From assembly GCA_024641475.1 (NCBI GenBank), contig JAHECZ010000012.1:1-64000 (forward strand): a DNA stretch of 64,000 nt, written 5' to 3'. This stretch comes from Gammaproteobacteria bacterium. Lineage in GTDB: Bacteria; Pseudomonadota; Gammaproteobacteria; UBA6429; Thiohalophilaceae. A model generated the notes under the pieces. It made no database searches. It saw only the letters and a list, made by a program, of their open reading frames with translations, and was not told where the DNA came from. Position numbers and translations under genes: made by a program. How positions within the stretch are numbered: the stretch's first letter is position 1; every line of letters starts with the position of its first letter. This document shows positions 55,046 to 64,000 of this stretch, piece by piece.

Positions 55046-55855
55046 TTATGACCAGTCACCACCGCCATCGGAGAAATCACTGCCGGTGCTGCTCATTGAG
55101 CTCGAGTCATCCCAGGATGTTTTGTCATTTAATCCAAAATCCTGACCACCTAAATTTGCATCCGGTGGTAACACCTCCGGGTTAGTCAGATTCGGCGCGG
55201 CGTGATTGCCAAATAAACTGTTGGCAATGGCTTGTCCTGCCACCATCCCGGCGGCGACACCCAGCCCCGTTGCCAGGCCGGTTTTTAATGCCGAGTTTCC
55301 AGCCGGTGGCGCGCCATAATAAGGTGGTGCCATAGTGGGATTGGGCGGTACAGAATTTGTATTGGGCAGATTGTATTGTGGTTGCAGCGTGGCCGCATTG
55401 CGGTTGTAGTTGGACACCGCACGTGTGATCAATAACACGCCCACCACGCCACTTACAATAATAAGGATCAATGTCCAATTGGTTTGACCGTTACCTGGTG
55501 CAGATAACGCTGGAAGCATGGCGGGATCACCATGGACATGACTGGCGAGTAATGCACGCAGATCATTTACGGCTTTGGGAGTGGCAAAAGTCAAACCGGG
55601 GGAGAGTGCTTCGGCTTGTTTTAATTCATTTGCCGCAGCAGCATATTCACTGTTGCGTGCCAGGATATGCGCGTTGACATAATGCGCGCGACCGCTATTA
55701 GGATGTTCCTTGAGAACTTCCTGCATCATGGCCTTGGCCTGGGTAAGTTTTCCGGCCTTGGCAGCCTGATAAACTTCGTCGATGCCAGGGGCAGCGGCGA
55801 AAGCCAGTGTGTAACACAACAGTAAACCGACCAGTATCAAACTCTTGCGCAACAT
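55046..55855 (-). CDS. Exported or anchored TPR-containing protein with acidic Ser/Gly tail
   Basis: 269 aa from the ATG at 55855, fixed by AGGAGT; a much longer ORF is not credible. A signal peptide ends at AFA-AAPG. One or two TPR-like units (DEVYQAAKAGKLTQAKAMMQEVLKEHPNSG, about 24-90) precede a membrane helix (about 132-152). A Pro/Asn-rich linker and a glycine/alanine-rich second helix (ATGLGVAAGMVAGQAI) follow. The C-terminus ends SDGGGDWS, a tail found in several uncharacterised membrane proteins. It is next to the zinc-ribbon/pilin-like chimera. Confidence 0.65.
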   Translation of the reverse strand: MLRKSLILVGLLLCYTLAFAAAPGIDEVYQAAKAGKLTQAKAMMQEVLKEHPNSGRAHYVNAHILARNSEYAAAANELKQAEALSPGLTFATPKAVNDLRALLASHVHGDPAMLPALSAPGNGQTNWTLILIIVSGVVGVLLITRAVSNYNRNAATLQPQYNLPNTNSVPPNPTMAPPYYGAPPAGNSALKTGLATGLGVAAGMVAGQAIANSLFGNHAAPNLTNPEVLPPDANLGGQDFGLNDKTSWDDSSSMSSTGSDFSDGGGDWS

Positions 55856-55967
55856 ACTAACTCCTGTAAATGATGGGTGAGGTAACTTAACACACAAAAA
55901 TGAGTCCAGGCTTAAAAAGCCAGACAGCGATATATAGGCAGGAACTATAAAATTCAAATATGAGTTA

Positions 55968-56663
55968 TTAACGTGTGTAAGGCTGACAACGTCTGGGGAG
56001 TGGCGTGGTTTTGAGGTCGATGCCATGACACGCCCACCGGGTGATTCTGCCGTCGGCGATAGCGGGCGTATAAATGATCTGACCATTCTTTAGACGGTGG
56101 GTAAAACTGATGGTAATGGCACCCGCTGTTTTATCCGTGTGAATATTTTTTATTAGCTGTTTTTCTGCTGGCACCATGGTTGCGCCCAGTTGTGAAAAAT
56201 CTTCCGGTAACACATGGTACTGCTGTACGTGACTGCTCACCTGGGCGTAGAGTTTGTCATCAATGCCATTGAGGGCTGTCTGGGTAGAATAAGCCTGATA
56301 AGCCGGGATGGCGATAGCCGCGAGGATACCAACCACACCAATAACCACGATGAAGTAACCCATGATCAGCCCGGCGACCGCCATGCCTTGCCCGGTTTGT
56401 GCACCCTGCGAATTTTTGATCTGTGAACTGGCGACATGACCAAAAACGATGGCTAATATATTAGGGATAAACAAAAACAGCACGCCCAGTATCAAACCCA
56501 CGATACCCAGAATCAAGCTGGCGATGGCCATGCCATTGGTCTGCGGTTGGCTACTGTTAGCCACATTCACAGTTGGTGCGGTATAAGGACTGAACGTGGT
56601 GCCGCACTTATAGCAAAAGTTTGCCTGTGGCTGATTTTCGGTTCCGCATTTGCCGCACTGCAT
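55968..56663 (-). CDS. Zinc-ribbon/DUF4190/pilin-like chimera
   Basis: 231 aa. An N-terminal zinc ribbon has CGKC (Cys3, Cys6) and CYKC (Cys17, Cys20). A DUF4190 two-helix membrane domain follows (about 44-110: GMAIASLILGIVGLILG and QGMAVAGLIMGYF). Directly after it, GILAAIAIPAYQAYSTQ (about 112-128) closely copies the N-terminal helix of type IV pilins, and about 100 residues resembling a pilin headgroup with two Cys (WACHGI and RRCQPY) complete it. A pilin helix fused inside a membrane protein, with no prepilin leader, is unusual. It may act as a membrane sensor or assembly platform. Confidence 0.75.
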   Translation of the reverse strand: MQCGKCGTENQPQANFCYKCGTTFSPYTAPTVNVANSSQPQTNGMAIASLILGIVGLILGVLFLFIPNILAIVFGHVASSQIKNSQGAQTGQGMAVAGLIMGYFIVVIGVVGILAAIAIPAYQAYSTQTALNGIDDKLYAQVSSHVQQYHVLPEDFSQLGATMVPAEKQLIKNIHTDKTAGAITISFTHRLKNGQIIYTPAIADGRITRWACHGIDLKTTPLPRRCQPYTR

Positions 56664-56817
56664 GGATGACTCCGCTGAATTTCATTTGACGGGCATACTG
56701 TAACGTCGAGCCAGCCTTGATTTCAAGGTATCAGTATGCAATTGAAGTGGTATACACGAAATATGGAATCTTTATACTATTACATTGTTTTGTAATGCCT
56801 GATGGTAGAGGATTTAG

Positions 56818-58791
56818 ATGCAAAGCCTGTGGAATGAATCGGATGTGGCGCAATGTCGAGACGAACTGGATCGGCGTGTCTACTCGTCGCGTTTATTAGG
56901 GCAGCATCCGGATCTGGTGTTGCATGGTGGCGGTAATACCTCAGTTAAGATCAAGGAAAAGAATCTGCTGGGCGAAGAACGTACCCTGTTGTATGTCAAA
57001 GGCAGTGGCAGCGATCTGATCGACATTACCCGTGCCGGGTTTGCACCGGTACAACTGGATCATTTGGTTAAACTCGCCAGGCTACCCAAGCTATCCGATC
57101 CGCAGATGGTCAATGAATTAAAAACCCATGTCACGGTCAGTGGCGCGCCAACGCCGTCGGTGGAAGCGATATTACATGCGATACTGCCGTATACCTATGT
57201 GGATCATTCTCATGCGGATGCGGTGATCACCCTGACCAATACACCAGGTGGTCTGCAACGCGTTAAAGAAGTGTACGGCGATAACGTCGTGATTATTCCA
57301 TATGTGATGCCAGGTTTCGATCTGGCGCGGTTGTGCGCACAATTATTCTTTGAGCAGCGCCAGCCTGCCACTCAAGGCATGATCCTGATGAATCACGGCA
57401 TCTTTTCTTTTGGTGAAACAGCGCGCGAATCGTATGAGCGTATGATTGAACTGGTTAGCCGAGCCGAAAATTATTTACAGAAACAAAAAGCGTGGCAAAT
57501 CAGTTTGCCTGCGATGGCACAGTCATTACCGGCCTTACGTTTGCCATTAACGCAACTTCGCCAGCGCCTGAGTCAGGTTGCCGGTATGCCGATGATTCTG
57601 CGGCAGGCATACACGCCCTTGATTGAGAAATATCTGCAACATCCGCAGTTCCCGTCCATCAGTCAGCAAGGACCAGCGACACCGGATCATGTGATTCGTA
57701 CCAAACGCGTGCCCATGGCGGGACAGAATATTGATGCATTCAATACCGATTACCAAAAATACTTCAACGAGCACAATGCCACCGCGCGTGAGCCCAAGAC
57801 GATGCTGGATCCGGCACCGCGCGTGATTCTCGATCCACAACTGGGTTTATGTACACTCGGCAAATCCAGCCAGGATGCGCAGGTGGTTCAGGAAATTTAT
57901 TCGCATACAATGGAAATCATTCTGCGCGCAACGCAACTGGAAAAATATCAGGCACTGCCGGCCAAGGATATTTTTGATGTGGAATACTGGGATCTGGAAC
58001 AGGCGAAATTACGTGCTGCCGGCAAACCCAAATTATTTTCCGGCGAAGTGGCCTTGGTCACCGGCGCGGCGTCGGGAATCGGCAAGGCCTGCGTGGCAGC
58101 ATTGCTGGCACGTGGGGCCAGTGTTATCGGTATGGATCTTAATGTGGATATTGAGACATGTTATCAACGCACGGATTACTGTGGTGTGCGCGGTGATGTG
58201 ACGGTCCGCGAAGATATTCAGCGTGCGCTGGAGAGCGGCGTGCGGCAATTTGGTGGCGTCGATATGCTGATCCTCAATGCCGGGATTTTTCCGGCGGCAC
58301 AATCCATTGCCGCAATGGACATGAATGTGTGGCAAAAGACCCTCGACATCAATCTCAGTGCCAATCTGCTGCTGTTACAGGAAATCTATCCGTTATTAAA
58401 ACTTGCGCCGCGGCATGGCCGGGTGGTGGTTATCGGTTCGAAAAATGTGGCGGCCCCTGGTCCTGGAGCGAGTGCGTATTCGGCATCGAAGGCAGCGTTG
58501 AATCAATTGCTGCGGGTAACGGCGCTGGAATGGGGTAAGGATAATATTCGTATCAACACGGTGCATCCTGATGCGGTGTTCGATACAGCCATCTGGAGCG
58601 ACGAAATAATTCAAGCGCGCGCCCAAGCCTACGGCATGACGGTCGAACAATATAAACAGCGTAATGTGATGGGGGTGGACATCACCAGCCATGATGTGGC
58701 GGAACTGGTTGCCGAAATGTGCGGACCGTTGTTTGCCAAAACAACGGCCGCACAGATTCCGATAGATGGCGGTGACGCCCGGGTGATTTGA
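56818..58791 (+). CDS. Bifunctional class II aldolase / short-chain dehydrogenase
   Basis: 657 aa. The first 400 residues are an aldolase/adducin domain: VLHGGGNTSVKI, YVKGSGSDLIDI, the zinc ligands DHSHADAVITL (HxH), and MILMNHGIFSFG. From about 408 comes a Rossmann dehydrogenase: LVTGAASGIGKACVAAL, the LNAGIFP stretch and catalytic AYSASKAAL near 550. Members of this fusion family split and oxidise sugar-phosphate aldols, as in deoxysugar or rhamnulose pathways. No sugar-uptake genes flank it, so the substrate is not known. AGAGGA lies before the ATG. Confidence 0.9.
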   Translation: MQSLWNESDVAQCRDELDRRVYSSRLLGQHPDLVLHGGGNTSVKIKEKNLLGEERTLLYVKGSGSDLIDITRAGFAPVQLDHLVKLARLPKLSDPQMVNELKTHVTVSGAPTPSVEAILHAILPYTYVDHSHADAVITLTNTPGGLQRVKEVYGDNVVIIPYVMPGFDLARLCAQLFFEQRQPATQGMILMNHGIFSFGETARESYERMIELVSRAENYLQKQKAWQISLPAMAQSLPALRLPLTQLRQRLSQVAGMPMILRQAYTPLIEKYLQHPQFPSISQQGPATPDHVIRTKRVPMAGQNIDAFNTDYQKYFNEHNATAREPKTMLDPAPRVILDPQLGLCTLGKSSQDAQVVQEIYSHTMEIILRATQLEKYQALPAKDIFDVEYWDLEQAKLRAAGKPKLFSGEVALVTGAASGIGKACVAALLARGASVIGMDLNVDIETCYQRTDYCGVRGDVTVREDIQRALESGVRQFGGVDMLILNAGIFPAAQSIAAMDMNVWQKTLDINLSANLLLLQEIYPLLKLAPRHGRVVVIGSKNVAAPGPGASAYSASKAALNQLLRVTALEWGKDNIRINTVHPDAVFDTAIWSDEIIQARAQAYGMTVEQYKQRNVMGVDITSHDVAELVAEMCGPLFAKTTAAQIPIDGGDARVI

Positions 58792-58799
58792 GATTGCGC

Positions 58800-59660
58800 T
58801 TAACTGCGTAGTGCGACTTGCTGGCTGAGAGGCAACTGACCTAATTTAATGCCGCTTTCCTTCATCATTTTGGCAAAGTAACCGTGCGCGCCATTTTTCA
58901 AAAAATAATAGTCCTTCACGCCAGCACGCACCAGCGCATATTGCAGCCACTGTACCTGTTTGCCTACTTCGTCATAGATGAATAAGGTGCGCTTTTCCTT
59001 AACGGCGGTTTGTAACATCTGCTGTAACTTCTCGCGATCATCCAGGGTTATCCAGCGTTCTTTGGTTGCGAAAATACCCGCACCGGCGCGTTGAAATTTG
59101 TCACGCACGTCGATGATGATACTTTTTGGTCCCATGTCAAAAGCCCGTTGCGCAAATTCGTCGCTGTCGAGCAGACGCTGCGTGAATTGAACTTCTGACA
59201 GGATGTCATGCGCATCGATAGGTGATTTGCCCAACAACACGGTGTGCTGCGGGTAGGCTTTGGCCCAGTCAAACATGCCGGCATCATACGCAAAGGTGTT
59301 GTCGATATGCCGGCGTTGCGCTTCTTTTACCGCGAGATAGGATTTGTGGCAGGTACGGCCATTACAGTAAAACACCAGTGGTTTGTCTGTTTTGGCCCGC
59401 AGTGTCTGAATGCTATCACCAAAATTTTTGTCAGCGATGGGCAGATTGATCGCGCCCTTGATCTGCAGGGTTTCAAATTCCAGCTGTGAGCGGGTATCAA
59501 TAATGACTGCCGTATTGAGCTGTTTGACCAGATCAGTCAGCTCTATAACCGGTATACCAGGAAATTCAGCCCGAGCCGGAAAACCTTCTTCCTTAGCGAA
59601 TGTCGCCGTGAATACACTTGATAGGAGCAGTAACATTATGATTCTATTGAATAAAGACAT
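58800..59660 (-). CDS. Periplasmic double rhodanese-like protein
   Basis: 286 aa with signal peptide cut near FAKEEG. The first rhodanese domain (about 37-125) has the active-site loop YCNGRTCHKS with Cys99. The second domain (about 150-260: IIIDVRDKFQRAGAGIFATKERW) has LFIYDEVGKQVQWL in place of the Cys loop and is therefore probably inactive. Such proteins move or sense sulfane sulfur, or simply bind partners. It is convergent with the aldolase gene. Confidence 0.85.
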   Translation of the reverse strand: MSLFNRIIMLLLLSSVFTATFAKEEGFPARAEFPGIPVIELTDLVKQLNTAVIIDTRSQLEFETLQIKGAINLPIADKNFGDSIQTLRAKTDKPLVFYCNGRTCHKSYLAVKEAQRRHIDNTFAYDAGMFDWAKAYPQHTVLLGKSPIDAHDILSEVQFTQRLLDSDEFAQRAFDMGPKSIIIDVRDKFQRAGAGIFATKERWITLDDREKLQQMLQTAVKEKRTLFIYDEVGKQVQWLQYALVRAGVKDYYFLKNGAHGYFAKMMKESGIKLGQLPLSQQVALRS

Positions 59661-59758
59661 GACAAGGCCTCATAGTTAGAAAATCAGAATAAACTAATAT
59701 ACAGGTGTGAATTATAAGAGCTTAATATAATTAATGTTAATTGAAATCCGGGTGGGAT

Positions 59759-59780
59759 GTATCCCTCTCCAGAGGGATAC
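59759..59780. repeat. Perfect 10-bp inverted repeat
   Basis: GTATCCCTCT and AGAGGGATAC flank a 2-nt CC (59759-59780), 38 bp from the end of the retropepsin gene. No T-run on either strand, so it is either a weak terminator for the leftward gene or an operator. Confidence 0.5.
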
Positions 59781-59818
59781 GCAACGCATTGATGCCGGTT
59801 ACATGAGCTTAAAGAGGA

Positions 59819-60484
59819 TTATTTCTTTTGTAACAACATGACTTGGCCTTCCTGACTCATGGCGACATTATTCAGGAAGGAGACGCCGAGCAGGATTTTA
59901 TCGGAACGGAAAGCGGGTAATACGGCGGCCTGGACCTGATTAACTTCAATCGCGCCGACTTTTACGGAATTTACGGTCACCAGATAGGCGTCGGCCGTGC
60001 CATTGGCGGTATGCATTTGGGTACGGCGACCCTGGTGGAGATAGTCTATACCGAGTTGATCGGCTTGTGCCGCGCTCATGGTGACATAGGTAGCGCCGGT
60101 ATCCAGAATAAAATCTTCGGATTGACCATTAATCGCGCCGGACATCGTATAACTTCCATTGCTGGCAGTAATACGGACCTGATCAGGACTGCTGCTACCT
60201 GCCAAAGACAGCACAGGTGAATCGCTCAACGTGTGGGACAGACGGCGGCCCTGAAATTCAAATATGGCGTGATCGCTGTCGGCTTCCACCAAACGCAGGC
60301 CATTGCTGGTTTGCACACCCACACGCATGATGGTTTCGTGATTGTTGTGACGGATGATCGCGGTATTTTTAAAAAGGCCCACGACCTGAATCGATGGGGC
60401 TATCGCTGCTGTTGTGGCATAGGCAGTCAGATGCGCCAGCAAGGCACACAACATAACCCACCAAATTACCAGTTTTTGTTTCAT
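59819..60484 (-). CDS. Retropepsin-like aspartic protease, periplasmic
   Basis: 221 aa from the ATG at 60484 (GGAG upstream); the upstream ORF extension lacks support. Signal peptide ends near AYA-TTAAI. The active-site motif FILDTGATYVTMS places the catalytic Asp at residue 128, and the C-terminal EVNQVQAAVLPAF...LLGVSFLNNV is the TIGR02281 (retropepsin-like, DUF4124-associated) pattern. The protein works as a dimer of identical folds. Substrate unknown. Confidence 0.85.
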   Translation of the reverse strand: MKQKLVIWWVMLCALLAHLTAYATTAAIAPSIQVVGLFKNTAIIRHNNHETIMRVGVQTSNGLRLVEADSDHAIFEFQGRRLSHTLSDSPVLSLAGSSSPDQVRITASNGSYTMSGAINGQSEDFILDTGATYVTMSAAQADQLGIDYLHQGRRTQMHTANGTADAYLVTVNSVKVGAIEVNQVQAAVLPAFRSDKILLGVSFLNNVAMSQEGQVMLLQKK

Positions 60485-60627
60485 CAAATACGACTCCGTT
60501 TGCACATGGTAGATGTTACGGCAGTGATTGGATGGGTGTGAGTACAACAGGCTTACAAACGTGATCAGCATCAACCCTGATGGATGTGATCAGGATCAAC
60601 CTTCTTTATGGCACTCGATTGAGGTGC

Positions 60628-61713
60628 TTAGCGGTAAACAGGCGTGGCTGGTAGACGGAACCAGAAGGTAGCGCCATTTTCGGGGTTATTGACTGCACCG
60701 ATATCGCCGGACATTTGCAGCACAAACTCTTTGCATAGCGCCAATCCAATACCGCTACTGGTTTCCTGGCCTGTCGGTTGGTTGCTGAGTCGGGCGCCGT
60801 GTACAAATAGCTTGGGGAAATCATCTTCACGCAGCCCGGGTCCGGTGTCTTGTACAGAAAATTTTATGTAGTCGCCATCGCGCGAAGTCAGCAGGCGTGT
60901 CGTACTCCCCGCAGGACTGAATTTCAGCGCATTGCCAAGCAAATTATCGATGACCTGACGAATTTGAAACACGTTAGCCTGTATCAGCGGCAATGGATCG
61001 GTGAGCGAGGTTTGCAGTTGAATTTGTTTTTGTTCGGCATAACGGCTGTTGCTTCGCATCACATCATTAACCAGACGATTCAAATCAAGCTTCTCTTGCA
61101 ATGAAGATTGGCTGAGCCGCGTATTTTGTTGCAGGAAACCCTGCACGATGCCACCCATTTGCGTCAGCGTCTGTTGCATCAGGCTGGTTAAGTCCGTGCA
61201 TTCGGTAACATCGGCGGGAGTATGCTTCAATTCGCCAGCCAACTGTCCCAGCATGTCTTCCATCAACAACAACGGTTTTTTCAAATCATGACTGGCGAAG
61301 CGAATGGCTTCATCTTTTAACGTGGCGTAATGCTTCAAGGTTAATTGGGTGCGGATGCGTGCATCGGCCACATCCGGGTTTATCGGTTTGATAATGTAAT
61401 CGTTGGCACCGCTGTGCAATGCAGTGATGATCTGTCCGACATCTTCTTCGGCAGTGACCATAATGATAGGTAGTGCCAGGATACTGTAATCCTGGCGTAA
61501 GCGGTTAAGTAGCTCCATCCCGCTCATGCCAGGTAAATTGATATCCAACAGGACGAGATCGGCGGCGTGGTGTTGCAAATGTTGTAACGCCAGTTCGGCA
61601 GATTCCAGCGCGTGTAATTGATAACCCAGTTTGCCCAGTTGCACCAGCATCCAACGGGAGATTAGCTCGTTATCCTCAATCAGCAGAATGCGCGGTGTGG
61701 AGTTTGCCACCAT
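60628..61713 (-). CDS. Soluble receiver-histidine kinase hybrid (receiver first)
   Basis: 361 aa without membrane helices. The receiver domain (RILLIEDNELISRWML, Asp57 in VLLDINLPGMSG) comes before a kinase core: the His box is IRFASHDLKKPLLLMEDML, the N box IRQVIDNLLGNALKF, and G boxes SVQDTGPGLREDDF and SSGIGLALCKEFV. With no DNA-binding or sensor part it should act in a phosphorelay. It follows the thioredoxin-fold gene by 6 nt in the same direction. Confidence 0.88.
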   Translation of the reverse strand: MVANSTPRILLIEDNELISRWMLVQLGKLGYQLHALESAELALQHLQHHAADLVLLDINLPGMSGMELLNRLRQDYSILALPIIMVTAEEDVGQIITALHSGANDYIIKPINPDVADARIRTQLTLKHYATLKDEAIRFASHDLKKPLLLMEDMLGQLAGELKHTPADVTECTDLTSLMQQTLTQMGGIVQGFLQQNTRLSQSSLQEKLDLNRLVNDVMRSNSRYAEQKQIQLQTSLTDPLPLIQANVFQIRQVIDNLLGNALKFSPAGSTTRLLTSRDGDYIKFSVQDTGPGLREDDFPKLFVHGARLSNQPTGQETSSGIGLALCKEFVLQMSGDIGAVNNPENGATFWFRLPATPVYR

Positions 61714-61719
61714 GGTGGG

Positions 61720-62847
61720 TTATTTCGCTGGAATACTGGTTGGCGCTTCATCACCTTGACGCCAGATATCCACATCCTTTCCCTGTTCACGCAAGTGATC
61801 CGCACGCGCAGATAAATAACGTTGAAAACTGGGTTGTTGCTGATAACCACCGCTGGCAACGTAGGCAAATATTCCCTGGGTATGAAACGTTTTGAAAAAT
61901 GCTTCAGAGCGTATGATCTCTTTGCCATCGGCATTGAACAGCACAATGGTCGGCGCATACTTCACATCGAGCAGTTTGGCCCATTGACGGGCGGTACTGC
62001 TGCTGCCATCGGGTAATGTCACCGGGGTATCAGACCACATATCGAGTTGTACATTGTCAAATTGGGAAATGAGTTTACGCGTATCGGCATCGACCAATAC
62101 TTTCTGATGCAAGGTATCGCAATTCGGACAATCTTTTTGTTCAAAGTAAACCGCCAGCGGTTTGTGTGGTGTACCGGCCTTGCGGGTCAGGTCATAAGGT
62201 GCAGCCGCAAAAAAATCTTCCCTGGGCATTTGACCGGTTTTAGCCGCAGGAGCATTGGCAGCCAGGTAATCCTGGTAGGCTTGCTGGGTTTCTTTTTTAT
62301 CGGCGACATAGCTGACGGCGAGTTTGAATTTGTCCGGCGGTAAATAACCGTTCAATCGCAATACTATCTCGCCTTTTTCATTGAAAAATAAAATCGTCGG
62401 CGTGAATTGCACCTTGAGTGCTTCGGCAAAGGTTTTTTCGTTATAGTTCTGTCCATCAACACTGGTGACATGGCGATCGCCCCACATATTAATGGCGACA
62501 ACATTGAATTTGCTGCGCACCAGATCTTCGATATCTTTTTGCGACAGATTACGTTCTACCAAAGCATTGCAATAGGGGCAGCCGTTCTGGGTAAACAACA
62601 ACATCAGTCGTTTGCCGTTTTTGCTGGCACTCGCCACGTCTTCCTTGAAATCCAGAAAGCTTTCATCAAACCAGGCCGGATATTCGGTTTCCTTGGCGCC
62701 ATAAAATTTGCCATGCTCTGCGTTATTGACAGTGGTTGGCGCGATTGGCGTCGCCGGTTTGTCGCTGCGTGCTACCCAAATACCTCCGGCAATAACCACG
62801 CCCATACCAATGAGCAAAGCGAAAAAATTGCGTGATGGGCGATCCAT
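61720..62847 (-). CDS. Membrane-anchored double thioredoxin-fold protein
   Basis: 375 aa. One N-terminal anchor (RNFFALLIGMGVVIAGGIWVA) holds two thioredoxin-like domains: the first with CPYC (Cys90, Cys93) and FTPTILFFNEKGEIV, the second with CPNC (Cys240, Cys243) and YAPTIVLFNADGKEI. This resembles SoxW/thioredoxin-fold proteins acting in the periplasm. Two active sites suggest disulfide relay or reductive repair. It is in one leftward run with the receiver-kinase hybrid; the sugar kinase ends 45 nt upstream. Confidence 0.85.
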   Translation of the reverse strand: MDRPSRNFFALLIGMGVVIAGGIWVARSDKPATPIAPTTVNNAEHGKFYGAKETEYPAWFDESFLDFKEDVASASKNGKRLMLLFTQNGCPYCNALVERNLSQKDIEDLVRSKFNVVAINMWGDRHVTSVDGQNYNEKTFAEALKVQFTPTILFFNEKGEIVLRLNGYLPPDKFKLAVSYVADKKETQQAYQDYLAANAPAAKTGQMPREDFFAAAPYDLTRKAGTPHKPLAVYFEQKDCPNCDTLHQKVLVDADTRKLISQFDNVQLDMWSDTPVTLPDGSSSTARQWAKLLDVKYAPTIVLFNADGKEIIRSEAFFKTFHTQGIFAYVASGGYQQQPSFQRYLSARADHLREQGKDVDIWRQGDEAPTSIPAK

Positions 62848-62892
62848 AAAACCTCCGTCTTGAATAATCAGTATAGGTGCAACTATGCCAGT

Positions 62893-63768
62893 TTATAATG
62901 TTTGGCGCAGCGCAGCGAACCCCTGTTGCGCCAGTTTTTGTCCAGCTATTGCGCAACCCTGGGTGATGGCTGATTCGAGGGTACGACCGGCGCATAATGC
63001 TGCGATAACCCCGGCATTGAATGTGTCCCCGGCACCGATCGAATCCACGATCTGCGTAGGCGGCTGCGCGGGTGCGTGCAGCAGTTTGCCCAATGGTTCC
63101 TGCGCATAGGCACCATTTTCCCCCCAACCGCTAACCAACAAGGCGGTATTTCCCCGGGCGCGCAATGAGTCAAAGAAATTGGCGGCATTATCAAATCCTC
63201 GCCCCACAATAAACGCGCGTGAAAAAATCAGCACGTCCGCTAACGGCAGGAGGGCATCGACCTGTGGCCGTTCTTTTTCAATCTCGATCGAAATCGGCTG
63301 ATCAATCCGGCTGCGGTGTATAGCGTGCAGAATCTGCGTGGTTTCGCTGACATGGCGACCTTCCAGATGAAACCAGTCGTATTCTGCCCATGGCACGTCA
63401 AGTACATCACTGCTGGCGAGTTCGGCTAACTGGCGAACATGCACAATCGTCCGTGAGCCGTTGGCATTATTGAGCGTGATATACGAGGTGGGTGATTGGC
63501 TGTGTGGATGAATGGGGCAATATTTGGTGCTGACAGCATAAGTGGCAAAACTATCCTGGATTAACCGTGCTGCGGCGTCATCAGCGAGATTACCGATAAA
63601 CTCCACTTGATGCCCTAGTTGTGCCAGTACACACGCCGTGTTGGCGGCATTGCCACCACGCACGCATTGCTGGCCGGTAGCCCGTATCTCTTCATCCTCA
63701 CGGGGGTAATGATCGACATGGTTGACGATATCCAGGGTGGCCACGCCGATGCTGATGATTTTGCTCAT
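62893..63768 (-). CDS. PfkB-family carbohydrate kinase (ketohexokinase-like)
   Basis: 291 aa. SIGVATLDIVNHVDHYPREDEEIRATGQQCVRGGNAANTA is the PfkB N-terminal signature with the GGN loop, and VDSIGAGDTFNAGVIAAL is the C-terminal signature containing the catalytic Asp. The DHYPREDEE segment is seen in eukaryotic-type ketohexokinase relatives. It phosphorylates a sugar or nucleoside with ATP. It ends the leftward block at the right of the window. Confidence 0.88.
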   Translation of the reverse strand: MSKIISIGVATLDIVNHVDHYPREDEEIRATGQQCVRGGNAANTACVLAQLGHQVEFIGNLADDAAARLIQDSFATYAVSTKYCPIHPHSQSPTSYITLNNANGSRTIVHVRQLAELASSDVLDVPWAEYDWFHLEGRHVSETTQILHAIHRSRIDQPISIEIEKERPQVDALLPLADVLIFSRAFIVGRGFDNAANFFDSLRARGNTALLVSGWGENGAYAQEPLGKLLHAPAQPPTQIVDSIGAGDTFNAGVIAALCAGRTLESAITQGCAIAGQKLAQQGFAALRQTL

Positions 63769-63936
63769 AAGACCTGTAGTGTAAAGAATCCGGTCGGTAA
63801 TCGGTTAAGTCACTGAAACGACGTGACAGTCGGCATGGATTACAGCAATTAGCTGCTTGTCGACTTGAAAAATTATCGATGGCTATCTATATTAGCAATT
63901 GTTAATATATCAACCCCATGCAAATGAGGCAGACAT

Positions 63937-64000
63937 ATGTTCATGAGTGTTAAAGAAATCGAAGCCGCCGAGCTGATCAACTGGCTCAGCGAGAAACCCG
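63937..64000 (+). CDS. Start of a rightward gene, possibly rhodanese-like (partial)
   Basis: ATG at 63937 with GAGG at 63926-63929; an ATG at 63943 is the alternative. The 21 visible residues (SVKEIEAAELINWLSEKP) resemble the start of single-domain rhodaneses, which open with a strand and helix before the DVRE motif. Cut by the window edge, so the assignment is tentative. Confidence 0.45.
   Translation, partial: MFMSVKEIEAAELINWLSEKP

Noticed and set aside
54895-55080. Leftward 61-aa ORF overlapping the end of the TPR protein gene
   Set aside because: Overlaps the better-supported gene in another frame; no ribosome-binding site or recognisable motif.

Overview
The window reads as a stretch of gammaproteobacterial chromosome of middling GC content. 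Evidence for this: ubiK and two TorF-type porins beside a nitrogen-regulated glnK-amtB pair; a TtcA-type tRNA thiolase; biosynthetic speA with speE; a priA-argS-SPOR run like that of pseudomonads; PhoX behind a Pho box; and B12-dependent metH. I cannot name genus or species. I see no rRNA, tRNA, complete insertion sequence or CRISPR array.

Layout. 1-6 kb: end of ubiK, two outer-membrane proteins, a sigma54/NtrC-type control region, glnK-amtB, a twin-CDGSH iron-sulfur protein, and a decayed fetA-fetB iron exporter. 6-10 kb: speE and speA divergent, a 126-bp inverted-repeat element, a cupin and a pirin. 10-20 kb: an orphan Cys-repeat peptide resembling HvfA metallophore precursors, a CPBP membrane protein, a sensor kinase/regulator pair, and the leftward priA-argS-SPOR-metallopeptidase cluster. 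20-30 kb: ketoamine kinase, two very small proteins, ttcA, a stomatin/NfeD pair, a lipoprotein, metH and a glycosyltransferase. 30.7-35 kb: a probable phosphate-scavenging locus in which a phosphatase-nuclease fusion and PhoX diverge from a Pho box.

35.4-44.5 kb is accessory. It holds two AT-rich genes (acetyltransferase, methyltransferase) bounded by attC-like sequences, as in integron cassettes without an integrase. It also holds large repeat-containing exported proteins (HAF/DUF11 and ELWxxDGT) and several small membrane or acetyltransferase genes. 44.7-52.7 kb is the most coherent candidate for an undescribed system. Six leftward genes with gaps of 12-54 nt encode an SAM methyltransferase, an HMA-fold protein without CxxC, an MddA-type methanethiol methyltransferase, a 45-aa membrane peptide, a chlorite-dismutase-family protein and a cysteine synthase-glutaredoxin fusion. 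They diverge from a giant HTH-ATPase-TPR regulator, which is followed by a Tat-exported Cys-rich copper-storage-like protein and a divergent CsrA-like ORF.

53-64 kb carries periplasmic redox and envelope genes: TlpA-like thioredoxin, rhodanese, double thioredoxin-fold protein, retropepsin-like protease. It also has a zinc-ribbon/DUF4190/pilin-like chimera, an aldolase-dehydrogenase fusion, a combined receiver-histidine kinase and a PfkB sugar kinase. All functional calls come from reading the sequence and recalling families; no database search was run.
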